DNA from: Paraphysomonas bandaiensis
Lineage: Eukaryota > Chrysophyceae
Assembly: GCA_965644295.1 (NCBI GenBank)
Contig: CBFFRP010000457.1
Location: 62,001-126,000, forward strand
DNA length: 64,000 nt
Direction of reading: 5' to 3'
The notes beneath the pieces are model-generated. The model was not told where the DNA came from, did not search any database, and saw only the letters and a list, made by a program, of their open reading frames with translations. The translations under genes were made by a program, and so were the position numbers. This document shows, one piece after another, positions 1-11,910 of the stretch; position 1 is the first letter of the stretch, and each line of letters begins with the position of its first letter.

Positions 1-3000
1 GAAAATCAAAATCTCTGAGCACACCGGTATATATCTTTATTATTGTCTTTGTGGAATGGTACTGTGTAGTTGTATCTATGTAATACTGTATGTGTGCAAT
101 GATGAAGATGTCTTTCGTTATGGAATGGTTGTAAAATGCATCCTCCAGATGAATATTACATGAAAATCAAAATCTCTGAGCACACCAGTATATATCTTTA
201 TTATTGTCTTTGTGGAATGGTACTATGTAGTTGTATCTATGTAATACTGTATGTGTGCAATGATGACGATGTCTTTCGTTATGGAATGGTTGTAAAATGC
301 AGCCTCCAGATGAATATTACATGAAAATCAAAATCTCTGAGCACACCAGTATATATCTTTATTATTGTCTTTGTGGAATGGTACTGTGTAGTTGTATCTA
401 TGTAATACTGTATGTGTGCAATGATGACGATGTCTTTCGTTATGGAATGGTTGTAAAATTCATCCTCCAGATGAATATTACATGAAAATCAAAATCTCTG
501 AGCACACCGGTATATATCTTTATTATTGTCTTTGTGGAATGGTACTGTGTAGTTGTATCTATGTAATACTGTATGTGTGCAATGATGACGATGTCTTTCG
601 TTATGGAATGGTTGTAAAATGCAACCTCTAGATGAATATTACATGAAAATCAAAATCTCTGAGCACACCAGTATATATCTTTATTATTGTCTTTGTGGAA
701 TGGTACTATGTAGTTGTATCTATGTAATACTGTATGTGTGCAATGATGACGATGTCTTTCGTTATGGAATGGTTGTAAAATGCAGCCTCCAGATGAATAT
801 TACATGAAAATCAAAATCTCTGAGCACACCAGTATATATCTTTATTATTGTCTTTGTGGAATGGTACTGTGTAGTTGTATCTATGTAATACTGTATGTGT
901 GCAATGATGACGATGTCTTTCGTTATGGAATGGTTGTAAAATGCATCCTCCAGATGAATATTACATGAAAATCAAAATCTCTGAGCACACCGGTATATAT
1001 CTTTATTATTGTCTTTGTGGAATGGTACTGTGTAGTTGTATCTATGTAATACTGTATGTGTGCAATGATGAAGATGTCTTTCGTTATGGAATGGTTGTAA
1101 AATGCAACCTCTAGATGAATATTACATGAAAATCAAAATCTCTGAGCACACCAGTATATATCTTTATTATTGTCTTTGTGGAATGGTACTATGTAGTTGT
1201 ATCTATGTAATACTGTATGTGTGCAATGATGACGATGTCTTTCGTTATGGAATGGTTGTAAAATGCAACCTCTAGATGAATATTACATGAAAATCAAAAT
1301 CTCTGAGCACACCAGTATATATCTTTATTATTGTCTTTGTGGAATGGTACTATGTAGTTGTATCTATGTAATACTGTATGTGTGCAATGATGACGATGTC
1401 TTTCGTTATGGAATGGTTGTAAAATGCAGCCTCCAGATGAATATTACATGAAAATCAAAATCTCTGAGCACACCAGTATATATCTTTATTATTGTCTTTG
1501 TGGAATGGTACTGTGTAGTTGTATCTATGTAATACTGTATGTGTGCAATGATGACGATGTCTTTCGTTATGGAATGGTTGTAAAATGCATCCTCCAGATG
1601 AATATTACATGAAAATCAAAATCTCTGAGCACACCGGTATATATCTTTATTATTGTCTTTGTGGAATGGTACTGTGTAGTTGTATCTATGTAATACTGTA
1701 TGTGTGCAATGATGAAGATGTCTTTCGTTATGGAATGGTTGTAAAATGCAACCTCTAGATGAATATTACATGAAAATCAAAATCTCTGAGCACACCAGTA
1801 TATATCTTTATTATTGTCTTTGTGGAATGGTACTATGTAGTTGTATCTATGTAATACTGTATGTGTGCAATGATGACGATGTCTTTCGTTATGGAATGGT
1901 TGTAAAATGCAGCCTCCAGATGAATATTACATGAAAATCAAAATCTCTGAGCACACCAGTATATATCTTTATTATTGTCTTTGTGGAATGGTACTGTGTA
2001 GTTGTATCTATGTAATACTGTATGTGTGCAATGATGACGATGTCTTTCGTTATGGAATGGTTGTAAAATGCATCCTCCAGATGAATATTACATGAAAATC
2101 AAAATCTCTGAGCACACCAGTATATATCTTTATTATTGTCTTTGTGGAATGGTACTGTGTAGTTGTATCTATGTAATACTGTATGTGTGCAATGATGACG
2201 ATGTCTTTCGTTATGGAATGGTTGTAAAATGCAGCCTCCAGATGAATATTACATGAAAATCAAAATCTCTGAGCACACCAGTATATATCTTTATTATTGT
2301 CTTTGTGGAATGGTACTGTGTAGTTGTATCTATGTAATACTGTATGTGTGCAATGATGAAGATGTCTTTCGTTATGGAATGGTTGTAAAATGCAGCCTCC
2401 AGATGAATATTACATGAAAATCAAAATCTCTGAGCACACCAGTATATATCTTTATTATTGTCTTTGTGGAATGGTACTGTGTAGTTGTATCTATGTAATA
2501 CTGTATGTGTGCAATGATGACGATGTCTTTCGTTATGGAATGGTTGTAAAATGCATCCTCCAGATGAATATTACATGAAAATCAAAATCTCTGAGCACAC
2601 CAGTATATATCTTTATTATTGTCTTTGTGGAATGGTACTATGTAGTTGTATCTATGTAATACTGTGTGCAATGATGACGATGTCTTTCGTTATGGAATGG
2701 TTGTAAAATGCATCCTCCAGATGAATATTACATGAAAATCAAAATCTCTGAGCACACCAGTATATATCTTTATTATTGTCTTTGTGGAATGGTACTGTGT
2801 AGTTGTATCTATGTAATACTGTATGTGTGCAATGATGACGATGTCTTTCGTTATGGAATGGTTGTAAAATTCATCCTCCAGATGAATATTACATGAAAAT
2901 CAAAATCTCTGAGCACACCGGTATATATCTTTATTATTGTCTTTGTGGAATGGTACTGTGTAGTTGTATCTATGTAATACTGTATGTGTGCAATGATGAA

Positions 3001-4816
3001 GATGTCTTTCGTTATGGAATGGTTGTAAAATGCAACCTCTAGATGAATATTACATGAAAATCAAAATCTCTGAGCACACCAGTATATATCTTTATTATTG
3101 TCTTTGTGGAATGGTACTATGTAGTTGTATCTATGTAATACTGTATGTGTGCAATGATGACGATGTCTTTCGTTATGGAATGGTTGTAAAATGCATCCTC
3201 CAGATGAATATTACATGAAAATCAAAATCTCTGAGCACACCAGTATATATCTTTATTATTGTCTTTGTGGAATGGTACTATGTAGTTGTATCTATGTAAT
3301 ACTGTATGTGTGCAATGATGACGATGTCTTTCGTTATGGAATGGTTGTAAAATGCAGCCTCCAGATGAATATTACATGAAAATCAAAATCTCTGAGCACA
3401 CCAGTATATATCTTTATTATTGTCTTTGTGGAATGGTACTGTGTAGTTGTATCTATGTAATACTGTATGTGTGCAATGATGACGATGTCTTTCGTTATGG
3501 AATGGTTGTAAAATGCATCCTCCAGATGAATATTACATGAAAATCAAAATCTCTGAGCACACCGGTATATATCTTTATTATTGTCTTTGTGGAATGGTAC
3601 TGTGTAGTTGTATCTATGTAATACTGTATGTGTGCAATGATGAAGATGTCTTTCGTTATGGAATGGTTGTAAAATGCAACCTCTAGATGAATATTACATG
3701 AAAATCAAAATCTCTGAGCACACCAGTATATATCTTTATTATTGTCTTTGTGGAATGGTACTATGTAGTTGTATCTATGTAATACTGTATGTGTGCAATG
3801 ATGACGATGTCTTTCGTTATGGAATGGTTGTAAAATGCAGCCTCCAGATGAATATTACATGAAAATCAAAATCTCTGAGCACACCAGTATATATATTTAT
3901 TATTGTCTTTGTGGAATGGTACTGTGTAGTTGTATCTATGTAATACTGTATGTGTGCAATGATGACGATGTCTTTCGTTATGGAATGGTTGTAAAATGCA
4001 TCCTCCAGATGAATATTACATGAAAATCAAAATCTCTGAGCACACCAGTATATATCTTTATTATTGTCTTTGTGGAATGGTACTGTGTAGTTGTATCTAT
4101 GTAATACTGTATGTGTGCAATGATGACGATGTCTTTCGTTATGGAATGGTTGTAAAATGCAGCCTCCAGATGAATATTACATGAAAATCAAAATCTCTGA
4201 GCACACCAGTATATATCTTTATTATTGTCTTTGTGGAATGGTACTGTGTAGTTGTATCTATGTAATACTGTATGTGTGCAATGATGAAGATGTCTTTCGT
4301 TATGGAATGGTTGTAAAATGCAGCCTCCAGATGAATATTACATGAAAATCAAAATCTCTGAGCACACCAGTATATATCTTTATTATTGTCTTTGTGGAAT
4401 GGTACTGTGTAGTTGTATCTATGTAATACTGTATGTGTGCAATGATGACGATGTCTTTCGTTATGGAATGGTTGTAAAATGCATCCTCCAGATGAATATT
4501 ACATGAAAATCAAAATCTCTGAGCACACCAGTATATATCTTTATTATTGTCTTTGTGGAATGGTACTATGTAGTTGTATCTATGTAATACTGTATGTGTG
4601 CAATGATGACGATGTCTTTCGTTATGGAATGGTTGTAAAATGCATCCTCCAGATGAATATTACATGAAAATCAAAATCTCTGAGCACACCAGTATATATC
4701 TTTATTATTGTCTTTGTGGAATGGTACTGTGTAGTTGTATCTATGTAATACTGTATGTGTGCAATGATGACGATGTCTTTCGTTATGGAATGGTTGTAAA
4801 ATGCATCCTCCAGATG
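1..4816. repeat. 161-bp tandem satellite, about 30 units
   Basis: About thirty head-to-tail units of 161 bp fill the left edge and run off it. Units differ at a handful of positions: A/G in cac-acc-[a/g]-gt, A/G in the act-[a/g]-tgt step, A/C in the gat-ga-[a/c]-gat step, and the junction gca[t/g/a]cct. One unit (2577-2733) is 157 bp because of a 4-bp deletion. The array stops inside its last unit near 4816, and 72 bp later a TAF1-like exon begins at a splice acceptor, so the array probably lies in an intron. Each unit holds a 62-codon open frame, but successive frames overlap and shift (161 is not a multiple of three), so I treat it as non-coding. Confidence 0.95.
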
Positions 4817-4888
4817 TGAAGGTTGTTTTTCGTGATAGAGGATATATATTTTTTACTGTAACTTATAACTTGTATTATTGTGCTTCAG

Positions 4889-6710
4889 GATGAAGAAGAT
4901 GCTGATGACGATTTTGATATTTCTGATGTGGAAGAAGCTGTTGCTGCTCAAACTGCCCCTTTGGGATCCCGTAGCCGTACGGTGCGCCAATCAGGTGATT
5001 CGAAGGAAGATGAGGACACAAAGGAATTAAAGTCCCTTAAGACTGGTGAATTCTTTGATGCTCTTACTGCGCCTGAGACTGGAGTTAAAGAGACAGGTGT
5101 CTACATGCTTAAATGGATTTTCGAGGTTATTATTTTTACGCTGTTGCTGTAGGTTTTGTACTAGAGGGGCGTGATAATGATTTGGATACAGTGAAGTGGA
5201 ATCCTCCCAGTAAAGTAGTGAAGCGTGTCACGCGAAGACTGAAGGCTGATGGTACGGAAGAAATTGAAGTTCGGTTTATAGTGTCCGATGTTGAGGTGGA
5301 ACGTGTGAAGCGGGAAAAAAATCAACGGATCCAGCAATCTAAGAGTGCGGGGCACTCAAATTCATCTGTGTCAGGCCGTAGGGCATCAAAAGGTGCCAGA
5401 GATGAAGAGATATTTGAAGAAGAAATTGGCGATGAATATGGTCTGAAGTTCAATTTCAGTAGAATGAAAAATAAGGTAACATAGCGTGTGATCTTGTTGA
5501 GTGCTGTAAATTTGATCGTGACCAGGTGGAGAAGCACGTCATGGAAGAAGAGAAACGAAGAAATCTTGAGGATTTAGAAGAGCAGCGAGAGTTTGAAAAA
5601 TACCTTAGACCGGAGAGGTCACGGAGAGACAGATTGGCCAATAGAAAGAATGAATGCCAGCGAAATTCGCGTCTCCCTCATGTCCTTCTTGCATCGTCTC
5701 TGGAAAAGGTATGTAGCGTAAAAATACGAAGGTCATTTGATTTCATTATCCTTACAATAAGCTTTACAAAGGAGTATTTGCAATATATTAGTTTCTATTT
5801 TATATTCATCGTATTTAATTAATGTATGCAGATCATTACAAGATTATCAAACCGCAAAATTTCATCGGAATTTTATTTTCCTGTGGACACTAGAATATAC
5901 ACAACCTATTTGAATGTCGTAAAGCAGCCAATTTGTCTTCGAGATATTCGTGATAAAAATGGTGAGGAAACTTTCATTGACTTGCATGCTGAGTGCCTAG
6001 CTGTTGTACCATTATAGTTGATGTTTTGGCATTGGTTAAGTTCTCGGTTATTGGTTAATCTGATATTTATTGTGTCTGATGTGATCAATATGTGTGCAGC
6101 CAGATACGAGTACCCCAACGTAGAAAGCTTATTAGCTGATATTAAACTTATGGCTGATAATGCTGCGGCTTTCAATGGCGATTCTTCGACACTCGCTAGA
6201 AATGCCAATGATTTATATAATTCGGCGATAAAACTATATGAATCCGACCGGAAGATGTTTGATATACAGGAGAGTGATACCAGAGCAAAGTAAGTACCTA
6301 TATTTGACGGCGTATATTTATTCTTTTGATAAGTCCCTGATGACATGATTTAGCTGGTGCATATCGTTCTATACCATTGTTATGTGTTGCTGAAATATGG
6401 ACGTGAAATAGATCTCGTGTTTCTAAACGATTCTTGCTATGCCAGATTTAATGCACTGGAGCGTCCCCTGTACAAGTCAATGGTTTCAATTCCTGATGTA
6501 ACAGCCCTTCCATCCACGGCATCGATTCCAGCACCACCATCTACTACGACTTTAGCTAGTGAAAATTTCTCGTCAAGCTCCAAAACACATGATCATGGGC
6601 CCGCTCAGGCTCCAGCTCCAACTGAGTCTCAAAATCATACCTTGTACGAGCAGTTTGAAGATGCCAGTAGCGGCGAAGAGGAAGTGTTGGAGGAAGGCGG
6701 AGGCATATAG
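4889..6710 (+). CDS. TAF1: TAF1-like bromodomain protein, C-terminal part (5' end missing)
   Basis: Six exons: 4889-5096, 5153-5475, 5526-5708, 5832-5961, 6100-6289, 6446-6710. All junctions are GT-AG and keep frame, giving 432 visible residues. The first segment is acidic. Next comes a block (about 85-120) resembling the TAF1 region after the central domain, then a charged coiled-coil-like stretch, then a bromodomain at about 239-345. In it I see PVD, a VVKQPICL step, an IRDK helix end, RYEYPN and the NAAAFNG acetyl-lysine pocket region. The tail ends with an acidic SSGEEEVLEEG. In TFIID, TAF1 is the large scaffold subunit and its bromodomains bind acetylated histone tails. The upstream exons are outside the window or beyond the satellite. 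A different bromodomain family is possible; the bromodomain itself is clearer than the TAF1 name. Confidence 0.6.
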
Positions 6711-6903
6711 CTACGTTAGTGAAATTTCTTCTATATGAGGTATTGAAGGACAGATTCTTAATGTAAGTAGGGAATGGAAGGACCCAAGCAGAAGTTCTCA
6801 ACCGTGTAGTGCTGCAAGAAATATTGCTGAAGTCATGAAAGTGGTTGGAATTGTAATGTATGTGGTAGCTAGGAGAGCATCCTAATGATCAATTCAATAT
6901 ATT
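6711..6903. other. 3' flank of the TAF1-like gene
   Basis: AT-rich sequence with no convincing coding frame. It presumably holds the 3' UTR and polyadenylation region of the gene ending at 6710. Confidence 0.3.
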
Positions 6904-7394
6904 TGTTACAGTTGGAGTATGAGCTCCATCGCTTCTCTTCATTCCATAGTGTACTGTGTACTTGCGTACTTATACACTGTACATAGGTACGAGCTTGTCA
7001 GTTACACTTACGATGGTTGAGTTTGTGTCTAGATTGTTCTTTTGTATCTCTCATAATTGTATAACATATAATTAAGTTCGATTGTTTCCTCTCGTTCACT
7101 TCTGTTCGACATCACTTGCTTACTTGAACACTTGAACTACCATCCGCTACCAAGTAAGCAAGTGATGTCGAACAGAAGTGAACGAGAGGAAACAATCGAA
7201 CTTAATTATATGTTATATAATTATGAGACACACAAAAGAACAATCTAGACACAAACTCAACCATCGTACGTGTAACTGACACCATCGTACGTGTAACTGA
7301 CAAGCTCGTACCTATGTACAGTGTATAAGTACGCAAGTACACAGTACACTATGGAATGAAGAGAAGCGACGGAGCTCATACTCCAACTGTTACA
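6904..7394. repeat. Large foldback (inverted repeat) element
   Basis: The left arm 6904-7126 is the near-perfect reverse complement of the right arm 7151-7394, with a 24-nt spacer. The right arm is longer mainly because a 21-bp step (accatcgtacgtgtaactgac type) is duplicated in tandem near 7264-7300. Small indels elsewhere show that the arms have begun to diverge. It could be a foldback transposon or MITE, or an inverted duplication; I found no clear target-site duplication. Confidence 0.9.
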
Positions 7395-8191
7395 ACACCG
7401 GGCATTCACTTTTGAACTACACCATATGTGCTATGAATAGCCAATCTTAACGACTATTAACGGACAGTTCTGTGTATCCCTGTAACGTATTAGCCCCTTT
7501 TTGGTAGGTTTCATGAAGAGTGGTAGAATATTAGAGATGCTGGAGTCTAGAGAAAACCTGGTATCTATAATGCATAGGCAATTCCTAGATTATTTTCGAT
7601 TAGGGTTAAAAGATTCCTAAATAAGTACAGTAGAAGTTTTTCGTAATAAAAAGTTACTATAAATCCTCGGGTCCAAAACTTTTGGTACTGCAAGTTCTGT
7701 GCTCTCTAAAAACAAAAAACATGCGTATTATTATACACTTATATACAGCAATTCTTAAAAAAACAAGAAGACATTTCTCACAGCGCTGAACGTCTAAAAG
7801 TCGAGAAAATCGCCATAATATATATTATAAGCAGTATAGAATAACAAAAGAAAACCAGGAATTGCTCCAGTGCAAAAAACAATATCCAGAGTTTATTATT
7901 TTATATATGCGGAACTGCAATATACTGTTCCCTAGCCCTGACATTAAGTAGCCATTAGATCATGATATTCAGACTTGAGTAATTAATTGAGCAGGGTGAT
8001 TTCTATATGTTGCGTTAGCATTAAATTTTGTATTGGCTTAAATACAGTAGAAAGTGAGCTTAAGGCCAGTGCATTTCGGAAGTAAATCTAAATACGTTCG
8101 CATTGGGCGAGACAAAGATCGTGGATAGAATTACGGGCCGGAGGAAGAGGCCTTGTGAAGGGGGGAAAACATTAGAACGTGAAAGAAATTA
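7395..8191. other. Intergenic, one short repeat end
   Basis: No coding frame I would defend. It contains one copy (7918-7941) of the dispersed motif ending TTCCCTAGCCCTGA described under the CAATATATTG family. The last two bases (TA, 8190-8191) form the target site of the transposon that follows. Confidence 0.4.
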
Positions 8192-10688
8192 CAGTTCGTT
8201 CACCCATAACTAACTGCTCAAAAAACGGTCGACAGTTACGTTTTTTTCAGTTATTGAGTTTGATAATATTTCAGGAAATCTCTCAATTTCACCACGACTG
8301 CTCCCACACACCCTTCCAAACCGACTTGACACTGTCACTCAGGTCACAGGCTTCCATTTGCATGCTTAAGATATCTCATTCATACTCTATGTCCAATATT
8401 AGAATGATGCCAACACAATGGTCCCAAAATTTTCGAGGTCCGGTGGCGTGCAAAATATATATTTTGCATTTCACCTCAAACGAACTCCTTATTTTGTGGT
8501 AAGTATCGCAACATCACTGGTGACAATCTCACGTTGGGTATTTTTATTTAAGGGCCTGCTTGTTTCAAACATGGCGATTAACAAGAGATCAAAATCTGTC
8601 AGAAAATCATCCCATGGAAAGAGGTCTGCAGTGGATACAATGCACGGTCAAAAGGGCAGGAAGAATAGAGAGAAAAGAGAATTACGTGCAAGGCGACGTC
8701 CAGTGGGGATAGAGGAAGAATTAGTCCAAGAAGACCCTGAGGTGGTGGAGGAAAAAGCAGAAGTTCAGTGTGACTTCAGAGACAGGGCTGTTGCCATTCG
8801 GGAGGAGCTATGTCGACCTCAGGGCCAATTGGCATCATTCGATGATGTTGTTAATGTCTTACGCATCTATTCTAATGTTATTATGAAGAAGAGAGCAAGC
8901 AATCACACCGCAGCCATTAAATTTACTGCTGACGCATTACAGATGAGCGACACGACTGTTAGACATATCATTCAGGAGTATGACACAAATGGTCAAGAAG
9001 TGTACTGTACCCCGTGCAGTATAGCACCAACTCGAGGTACAGGCAGCAAGGCCTATGTTTATGAGCACATGAAAATTCAGAAAGAGATGCTTATTTCATG
9101 TCATGACTACATTATGAATGAATTGCGGGATGGTGTAAGGCATACATATGCGGACCTGCATCGGTATCTCGAGAACCAATTTGACATCAAAGTGTCATAC
9201 ACCGCTTTACGAAAACGAATGTGCTTTGACTTTGATTATGTTAATGGTGTCATTCCATATAACACTACTTCAGTAAAAATAACACTGCAAATCCGACGAT
9301 TTATGCTGTTGTATAGTGGTACGTTATTGTTGAAGAAATTATGTTATTTTATATACAAAAACCGATGATGATGTATGTGCTCTGATACCGTAACATTTAT
9401 TACTTGTTATGGTGTGTATTAACATTAGCGTCTCTACAGATGCAATTAAAAAGGAAAAACAAAGGAGTGCCTGCATTGCATACATGGATGAGACATGGGT
9501 GTGGAGATATCATAGCAGGAAGACTGGCATAGGACCCAAAGGAGTGACACGGCAAGGAACAAAGTCGTCGAAGGGAGATCGTTTGATAATTGTCGATGCA
9601 ATTACTTCTGATGGTGCAATTCGTTGGCAATTAGAGAATGAAAAAGGTAAATTATGGTCGACGTTGTGGTCCTTCCTCTATACAAAATCAGGAGACTACC
9701 ACACTGCCATGAATTTCGAGTCGTTTCAGAAATGGATTAACTGTTGTTTTGTTCCAACATGGAAGAGAAAGTATCATGGTACCCCTTGCATTCTAGTATT
9801 GGACAATGCCCCCTACCATATGGGAGGCATGATTAACCCACATCGTCTCAGCAAGAGTGAGTGTACGCTGCATTTGCGCAAGTGTCTGCCTAGGGGGTCC
9901 CGTATTACTGTCAACAGGAATGGCACGCTGCTTCAGTTTGAAGTGCCTAGGCATGGAGGGTTTCCAAATTCTCCAGCAGGTCCATCTCTCAGGGAGCTTC
10001 AAGAGGCTGTTCACGACATTCTAGCTGATTACAAGCCTCGCGACTTGCTGACTTGGGTAGAATGTCGCTTTGCAGAGCTTGGTTGGGAGGTGATATTTAC
10101 CCCACCTTACATATGTAATTTCCAACCGATAGAACTCTACTGGGCAAACATCAAAAATAGCATTGGACGAAGGTACTTTTCTGGTAGAGACATGAAGTGG
10201 ATACAAGACTTCTTCAAAATGCATTCTGTAACCATTAAGTGTGATTCTTTGGTTAGACATGCGCATGATTGTATGAATACCTGCCTTAGACAGGATAATT
10301 TGTTGGGTGGTGTGTATGACAATGTAACTGTACTTGACGATGACATTAGAGAGAATATACTAGCAAATAACTCTAAGTTTATGTCTGAAAAAGAAATGGA
10401 AGATATACAGAACCCATCTGAGGTGGCTGTACACTTCACTATTTACAGGAATGGTGATATGGATTAGGGCCATATTTTGTAAGTGTAAAAATCACGAATT
10501 TTGAACTGTTCACTTTCACTTATCTTAACGGTATAGTAAAACGGCTAGTAGGTAGAAGCTAAAACTTTGTCTCATATATCTTTGTGACATAAGCTTTCAG
10601 TGCATATGCTTACTTTTTAAGACTTATGTCTAGTTCTAGAAATATACTTGCTGATATTAGGAGCAGTTAGTTATGAGTGAACGAACTG
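8192..10688 (+). mobile_element. Tc1/mariner (IS630)-type DNA transposon with TIRs
   Basis: A complete element of 2497 bp. The left end (8192-8219, cagttcgttcac...) and right end (10661-10688) are 28-bp inverted repeats differing at one base. Each end is flanked by TA (8190-8191 and 10689-10690), the target-site duplication of this superfamily. Inside is one spliced transposase gene. An 18-bp perfect palindrome (8450-8467, gcaaaatatatattttgc) lies upstream of the start codon and could be a promoter or transposase-binding site. Near-identical ends and an open transposase suggest recent activity. Confidence 0.92.
8571..10467 (+). CDS. Tc1/mariner-type transposase (two exons)
   Basis: Exons 8571-9246 and 9440-10467, joined by a 193-bp GT-AG intron that restores frame; 567 residues. 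I chose the ATG at 8571 because the open frame before it is not protein-like and the following residues are the usual basic N-terminus. The N-terminal half contains a helix-turn-helix-like region (about 60-150, with TVRHIIQEYD) that should bind the terminal repeats. The catalytic triad is visible as D242 in YMDETWV, D347 in LVLDNAPYH and E457 in NFQPIELYW. The gap between the second D and the E is 109 residues, far more than the 34-41 of classical Tc1/mariner enzymes; the extra sequence lies at about 355-430. No stop or frameshift interrupts it. Confidence 0.85.
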
Positions 10689-11014
10689 TAGCTCTAGTAA
10701 TAATAACTAGATATCTTTGAATGGCGTGCAACCAAGGAAATCAATCTAATTATATGTTATGTAATATAGTTATATGAGAGATATGAAAATGCTATCTACA
10801 TCAGGGTTAGGGAACAATATATATAGCACCCTACAGTGTAGAATGGTTTCGTATATGTCTATCTCAATATTGATTGCAATATATTGGGAGCTACTTTTTA
10901 CAGGTGTAATATATATAAGAGAATCAGCACTAGATAAGTAGCTAGATGAAAACTTGTCAAGCTGGATTGACGTCTACCTGTCTGTGAGTAGCTAGTACAA
11001 ATTCTCATATCCTA

Positions 11015-11420
11015 CTATGTAACGCTACGAAAGCTACTTGTGCGTCGTCCCAAGCACCAAGGTGCAACCACTTCCACCCTTTATGGAGTGAGTCCGAAGA
11101 GTGCAAATGGGCTTGGTCAGGGGGGCGTCCCTTGGGGTAGAATTCTGCAAGGCTTTGGGGAGGCACAGGGTTATGAATTAGTTAGTCGAGTGTTCTTAGC
11201 CTGAGAAAGATGGGCAAGGGGATCGATTGGGGGCCGCGAGTTGGCCCTGGGGCAGAGAAGTAGCTGGCGGAGGCTACACCGTGGCCTTTCCACTTGCGCA
11301 GGGATTGTGGAAGAGGTGAACGTGTGGGGTGAGCTGCGTCTCCTCTGTGTAGTTACACCTAGTAAGCGAAGAACCCGCGGTTTCTGTCATGTGTTGCTGT
11401 CTCTGACGTATTCTGGGGGT
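11015..11420 (-). repeat. Dispersed repeat D, copy 1
   Basis: On the minus strand this copy contains ttgcaccttggtgctt, then gacgcacaag, then gtagcgtta-catagtaggat. The same series occurs on the plus strand near 43130, 51155 and 61310. The segment 11240-11420 also matches 42820-43000 in reverse complement. The 12-bp palindrome gcaccttggtgc is a constant landmark. The function is unknown; it behaves like a non-autonomous mobile element. Confidence 0.7.
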
Positions 11421-11428
11421 CTGTGTGG

Positions 11429-11550
11429 CAATATATTGTTTCCTAGCCCTGGCGTGGCCCCTTGGGTGTGGTAAGAGCCGCTTCGACAGAAACAATATTG
11501 ATGGAATATTTGGCCGATGCACCAATCAATATATTGTTCCGTAGCCCTGA
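11429..11550. repeat. CAATATATTG-family repeat
   Basis: Two copies of the end motif caatatattgttt/ccgtagccctg lie 75 bp apart in the same orientation. Matching ends occur at 7918, 10801, 16069, 16218 and 17421. It is probably a short non-autonomous element, partly degenerate. Confidence 0.5.
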
Positions 11551-11910
11551 TCTACATACACGCAATACGCATGCACAGCCAGCACAGTAGTCGTATGTAT
11601 ACATTGGAATGAAGAGAATTGTCGGATTTCAAACTTCAACTAAGGTGGATTAGCAAGGCGTGGGAGTAAACGACAAAAGAACAATCATAGAGTGGGAGAT
11701 TTACAATATCTATTAGCGATTACACAATGTGAATTAGTAACAAACACCGTACGATAAAAGAAATTATGCACACTACTCCCTTAATCCACAGGAGAAACAG
11801 CGATGTAGCACCTACATATGCATTAAGCCTCTCACAAAAGAATTCGAGTAAAAAAACATTTATATCATATGTATGTATATGTAAGTTTTGCGAACTGTCG
11901 TCGCATATAT

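Larger units (their letters stand above)
10691..11910. other. Intergenic with dispersed repeats
   Basis: No defensible gene. Contains a degenerate repeat end at 10801-10822, a minus-oriented copy of a dispersed element at about 11015-11420, and two CAATATATTG-type repeat ends at 11429-11452 and 11527-11550. The open frames here match the dispersed element and are not supported as proteins. Confidence 0.5.

Noticed and set aside
1-4816. CRISPR array or tandem small-protein genes
   Set aside because: Units are contiguous without unique spacers, the frames of successive 62-codon openings overlap and shift, and the setting is eukaryotic with introns.
11241-11525. Pair of overlapping small genes
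   Set aside because: Both frames lie in dispersed repeat D, and the matching copy at 42815-43175 does not keep the same frames.
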